Position numbers and translations under genes: made by a program | Shown here: positions 7,012 to 8,983 of the stretch, piece by piece | How the letters are laid out: each line of letters starts with the position of its first letter | Position numbering within the stretch: position 1 is the first letter of the stretch | Source of the DNA: an uncultured Clostridia bacterium | GTDB taxonomy: Bacteria > Bacillota > Clostridia > Christensenellales > Borkfalkiaceae | DNA length: 8,983 nucleotides | NCBI GenBank assembly: GCA_946624395.1 | Contig: CAMORY010000114.1 | Span: forward strand, 1 to 8,983 | Direction: 5' to 3' | The notes under the pieces: generated by a model | The model's database searches: none | Seen by the model: the letters and a program-made list of their open reading frames with translations, nothing else | Told to the model about the DNA's origin: nothing

Positions 7012-7584
7012 TTATTTTTTACCGTTGTATTTTTGTATAAGCGAAGAAATTGCCGCGCCCTGACTAAACTCCGCCGCGGCGTGCGCCGCGCGGGTAGTTG
7101 CCTCTTCAAACACCGCTTTATCTTCTTCGCGTATTCCCGAAAGCACGTAATCTATAAGCGGAATAACAGTCGGCTCTTCGGGCTTAAACCCTACGCGTAT
7201 GCGCGGAAAGTTTTCCGTGCCGAGTTCTTTTATTACGTTCCGCATACCGTTATGCGTGCCGGCAGAACCGCTCTCTCTAATCCTAACGAAACCTTTTTTA
7301 AGGTCGAAATCGTCGTAGATAATCAAAATATCCTTGCTTTCGATTTTATAGAACGCCGCTATCTCCCGCACGCTTTCGCCCGATAAATTCATATAGGTCA
7401 AGGGCTTTGCGAAAATAACTTTGTCGTCGCCCGTGCCTTTTTCGGCAATTAAAGCGCGGAATTTTTCTCTTCTAAATTCCGCGCAGAAAAGCGCCGCGGC
7501 TTTTTCCACGCACGTAAAACCGAGATTGTGAAAGGTATTAAGATATTGTCTGTCGGGATTACCGAGCCCTACTATCAGTTTCAT
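7012..7584 (-). CDS. pth: Peptidyl-tRNA hydrolase
   Basis: Pth cleaves the ester bond of peptidyl-tRNAs that drop off ribosomes, freeing tRNA for reuse; it is normally essential and acts in the cytoplasm as a monomer. The 190-residue length is typical. The N-terminus has the signature MKLIVGLGNP, with N9 and the catalytic pair H19-N20 in TFHNLGF. KPLTYMNLSG (60-69) carries the conserved Met/Asn of the substrate cleft. YDDFDL (90-95) supplies the aspartate that orients the catalytic histidine, and GSAGTHNGM (106-114) gives H111-N112. The usual GSAGGHNG has a Thr in place of the second Gly pair member, a mild variant. No clear Shine-Dalgarno precedes the ATG at 7584; the leader is A/U-rich. The gene sits 50 bp after prs, behind a hairpin, and 32 bp before mfd. 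Confidence 0.97.
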   Translation of the reverse strand: MKLIVGLGNPDRQYLNTFHNLGFTCVEKAAALFCAEFRREKFRALIAEKGTGDDKVIFAKPLTYMNLSGESVREIAAFYKIESKDILIIYDDFDLKKGFVRIRESGSAGTHNGMRNVIKELGTENFPRIRVGFKPEEPTVIPLIDYVLSGIREEDKAVFEEATTRAAHAAAEFSQGAAISSLIQKYNGKK

Positions 7585-7591
7585 AATAATT

Positions 7592-7626
7592 AAACGAAAA
7601 GCCGTTTATTATAATCAAACGGCTTT
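7592..7626 (-). terminator. Hairpin between prs and pth, probable (leaky) intrinsic terminator
   Basis: On the minus strand a perfect 10-bp stem, AAAGCCGTTT/AAACGGCTTT (7626-7617 with 7607-7598), encloses a nine-base loop. The following tract, TTTTCGTTT, is interrupted by CG, so termination may be partial. It begins eight bases after the prs stop. The loop contains TATAAT (7614-7609), but I find no good -35 at the right distance. Partial termination would let prs transcripts continue into pth and mfd at a lower level. Confidence 0.65.
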
Positions 7627-7634
7627 AGTCTGTA

Positions 7635-8588
7635 TCAGTCTTCGTAAATCGCCGAAAGCGAAGTGTCGGAATATATCGTCGTTATCGCCTTTGCTATGTA
7701 TTTCGCAACGGGCATAACCTTTATCTTGGGACACTTTGCGGCAATTTCCGCAACGTCTATCGTGTCAAGCACGATTATTTCTTTTATCGGCGAAGCGGTA
7801 AGTCTTTCAATCGCAGGCCCTGAAAGAACGCCGTGCGTACAACAAGCGTACACTTCTTTAGCGCCGTTTTTAACAAGCGCTTCAGCGCCCTGAACTATCG
7901 TTCCCGCAGTGTCTATCATATCGTCTACCATTAAACAGGTCTTGCCTTCCACGTCGCCTATTACGTTCATAACTTCTATGGCGTTGGCTTTGGGGCGGCG
8001 CTTATCTACGATAGCAAGCGGCGCGTTAACGCGCGAAGCAAAGTTTCTCGCCCTGCCGACGCTGCCGACGTCCGGAGATACGACGACCCAGTTTTCGTCC
8101 ATTTTCTTTTTGAAATATTTGGCAAGCAGCGGTGCGCCGTAAAGATGGTCGACGGGTATTTCGAAAAAGCCCTGTATCTGCGCCGCGTGCAAATCCATAG
8201 TCATAACCCTGTTTGCGCCCGCGCTGGTGATAATATCCGCCACGAGTTTTGCGGTAATCGGGTCTCTGGGGCGCGCCTTTCTGTCCTGACGGGCGTAGCC
8301 GAAATAAGGCATAACCGCCGTAATTCTGCCCGCGGAAGCGCGCTTGCAAGCGTCGATAAGTATAAGCAGTTCCATAAGATTGTCGTTTACGGGTGCGGAC
8401 GTGGACTGAATAATGAATACGTCTTTACCCCTGACGGTATGCGGAAGAGTAACGTTGATTTCGCCGTCGGAGAACTTACCGACTTCCGCGTCGGAAAGGG
8501 TAAGCCCGAGTTCTTTTGCAACCGCTTCCGCTAAAGGACGGTTTGCGTTGCCGCTTATAAGTTCGATAGAGTTGCCGTGTGTTATCAT
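7635..8588 (-). CDS. prs: Ribose-phosphate pyrophosphokinase (PRPP synthetase), class I
   Basis: Prs transfers pyrophosphate from ATP to ribose 5-phosphate to make PRPP, the precursor for purines, pyrimidines, histidine, tryptophan and NAD. The 317-residue length is standard for the class I hexameric enzyme. Visible motifs are the ATP-binding segment KFSDGEINV (38-46), the flexible catalytic loop YARQDRKARPRDP (98-110), MDLHAAQIQGFF with catalytic H134 (131-142), SPDVGSVGRAR (171-181), VDKRRP (194-199), and the ribose-5-phosphate/PRPP loop VDDMIDTAGT (221-230). All are intact. The ATG at 8588 is supported by AGGAG nine bases upstream. A promoter lies immediately upstream, overlapping the end of tadA, and a hairpin lies immediately downstream, so the gene may be transcribed partly as a single-gene unit with readthrough to pth-mfd. 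Confidence 0.98.
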   Translation of the reverse strand: MITHGNSIELISGNANRPLAEAVAKELGLTLSDAEVGKFSDGEINVTLPHTVRGKDVFIIQSTSAPVNDNLMELLILIDACKRASAGRITAVMPYFGYARQDRKARPRDPITAKLVADIITSAGANRVMTMDLHAAQIQGFFEIPVDHLYGAPLLAKYFKKKMDENWVVVSPDVGSVGRARNFASRVNAPLAIVDKRRPKANAIEVMNVIGDVEGKTCLMVDDMIDTAGTIVQGAEALVKNGAKEVYACCTHGVLSGPAIERLTASPIKEIIVLDTIDVAEIAAKCPKIKVMPVAKYIAKAITTIYSDTSLSAIYED

Positions 8589-8613
8589 AATTTTTTCTCC
8601 TAATGTAACTTTA

Positions 8614-8628
8614 TGTACATATGGTACA
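8614..8628. promoter_or_regulatory. Inverted repeat at the prs transcript start, possible operator
   Basis: TGTAC-ATATG-GTACA is a perfect 5-bp inverted repeat with a five-base spacer, centred near the predicted prs transcript start (about 8627) and upstream of the ribosome binding site. The location suits repressor control. It does not resemble the PurR box known from Bacillus (CCGAAC-type). The arms are short, so chance cannot be excluded. Confidence 0.35.
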
Positions 8629-8633
8629 CTTAT

Positions 8634-8662
8634 ATTTTAAGCCTGCGACGTAAAATAGTCAA
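8634..8662 (-). promoter_or_regulatory. Sigma-A-type promoter of prs
   Basis: The minus strand has TTGACT (8662-8657), a 17-base spacer, and TAAAAT (8639-8634). Each hexamer matches the consensus at five of six positions and the spacing is ideal. The -35 box overlaps the TGA stop codon of tadA. The predicted start is near 8627, about 40 bases before the prs ATG. Confidence 0.75.
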
Positions 8663-8983
8663 GGATTTTGAGTTTTTAAGTCGGTTTTTTTATTTCTTTT
8701 TTCCTTAAAATATTCGCGCAAAAGTTTTGAACAGGTTTTTTCTTCCACTCCGCCGCAAAATTCCGCGCTGTGATTAAGTCCGCTATCCGTTAATACGGGG
8801 AATTTACTCACGGCGCAGCCGCTTTTAGGTTCGTACGCACCGAAGATTACTCTTTTTATTCTGGCGTTCGCAAGCGCCCCCGCGCACATGGCGCACGGCT
8901 CTAACGTTATGTATATTTCCGCTCCGTCAAGCCGCCAACTTTTCAGTTTTTTACAGGCTTTTTCAATAGCGATAATTTCTGCG
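8659..8983 (-). CDS. tadA: tRNA-specific adenosine deaminase TadA, 5' end missing
   Basis: This is the last 107 residues of TadA, which converts adenosine 34 to inosine in the anticodon of tRNA-Arg(ACG), allowing it to read several Arg codons. The frame is open to the right edge of the window. It starts with AEIIAI, the Ala-Glu of the zinc/catalytic HAE motif; the His codon is cut by the window end. Then comes the second zinc motif PCAMC (about residues 29-33 of the fragment), followed by AGALANARIKRVIFGAYEPKSGC, which closely follows the TadA pattern (CAGAxxxxRIxRVxFGAxxxKxG). The C-terminal helix LLREYFKEKR is followed by a short polar tail. The general cytidine/guanine deaminase superfamily shares the zinc motifs, but the PCAMCAGA and RVIFGA segments favour TadA. 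The TGA stop at 8661-8659 lies in the prs promoter, so the two genes abut closely. Confidence 0.92.
   Translation of the reverse strand, partial: AEIIAIEKACKKLKSWRLDGAEIYITLEPCAMCAGALANARIKRVIFGAYEPKSGCAVSKFPVLTDSGLNHSAEFCGGVEEKTCSKLLREYFKEKRNKKTDLKTQNP

Noticed and set aside
1..8983. Search for CRISPR arrays, insertion sequences, tRNAs, riboswitches, or phage/defence genes.
   Set aside because: No regularly spaced repeats, transposase-like proteins or tRNA-like folds were seen. Coding regions fill nearly all the window, and the gaps are too short for a riboswitch except 3451-3580, which shows no known riboswitch pattern.

Overview
The window is a stretch of bacterial chromosome in which every recognisable gene lies on the minus strand, so transcription runs from position 8983 down to 1. 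The gene content and order (tadA, prs, pth, mfd, then a SurA/PrsA-like foldase lipoprotein), the A+T-rich intergenic gaps, the AGGAG-type ribosome binding sites and the lipoprotein signal peptide point to a Gram-positive-type bacterium of the Bacillota, most likely an uncultured member of the Clostridia. The genus cannot be decided from this sequence. TAA, TAG and TGA all end genes here, so the standard bacterial code applies.

Layout from the right (upstream) end. 8983-8659 is the 3' part of tadA, the tRNA adenosine deaminase; its first part lies outside the window. Its stop codon overlaps the -35 box of a strong-looking promoter for prs (8588-7635), ribose-phosphate pyrophosphokinase. A 10-bp hairpin follows prs. 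Next come pth (7584-7012), peptidyl-tRNA hydrolase, and mfd (6979-3581), the transcription-repair coupling factor, 32 bp apart. The 130-bp gap after mfd holds a promoter embedded in TATACT/AGTATA inverted repeats. It precedes a gene for a secreted foldase-like lipoprotein (3450-1576) that is cut in two by an in-frame TAA at 2463-2461. A good intrinsic terminator (1560-1528) closes that unit. Last are a PHP-domain metal-dependent phosphoesterase (1510-779) and, overlapping it by 10 bp, an AEC-family permease (788-1) that runs off the left end.

prs, pth and mfd are housekeeping genes: PRPP supply for nucleotide synthesis, recycling of peptidyl-tRNA, and clearing of stalled RNA polymerase with recruitment of excision repair. 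The foldase lipoprotein downstream of mfd would act outside the membrane. The PHP/AEC pair is separated from this group by the terminator and looks like an unrelated small unit of unknown substrate.

I see no mobile element, CRISPR array, tRNA, rRNA, phage gene or defence system. No stretch over 300 bases lacks a gene. The main point needing a second look is the nonsense codon in the foldase gene: the same frame stays open and family-like for 294 further codons, so this is a freshly broken gene, a sequence error or, least likely, readthrough.
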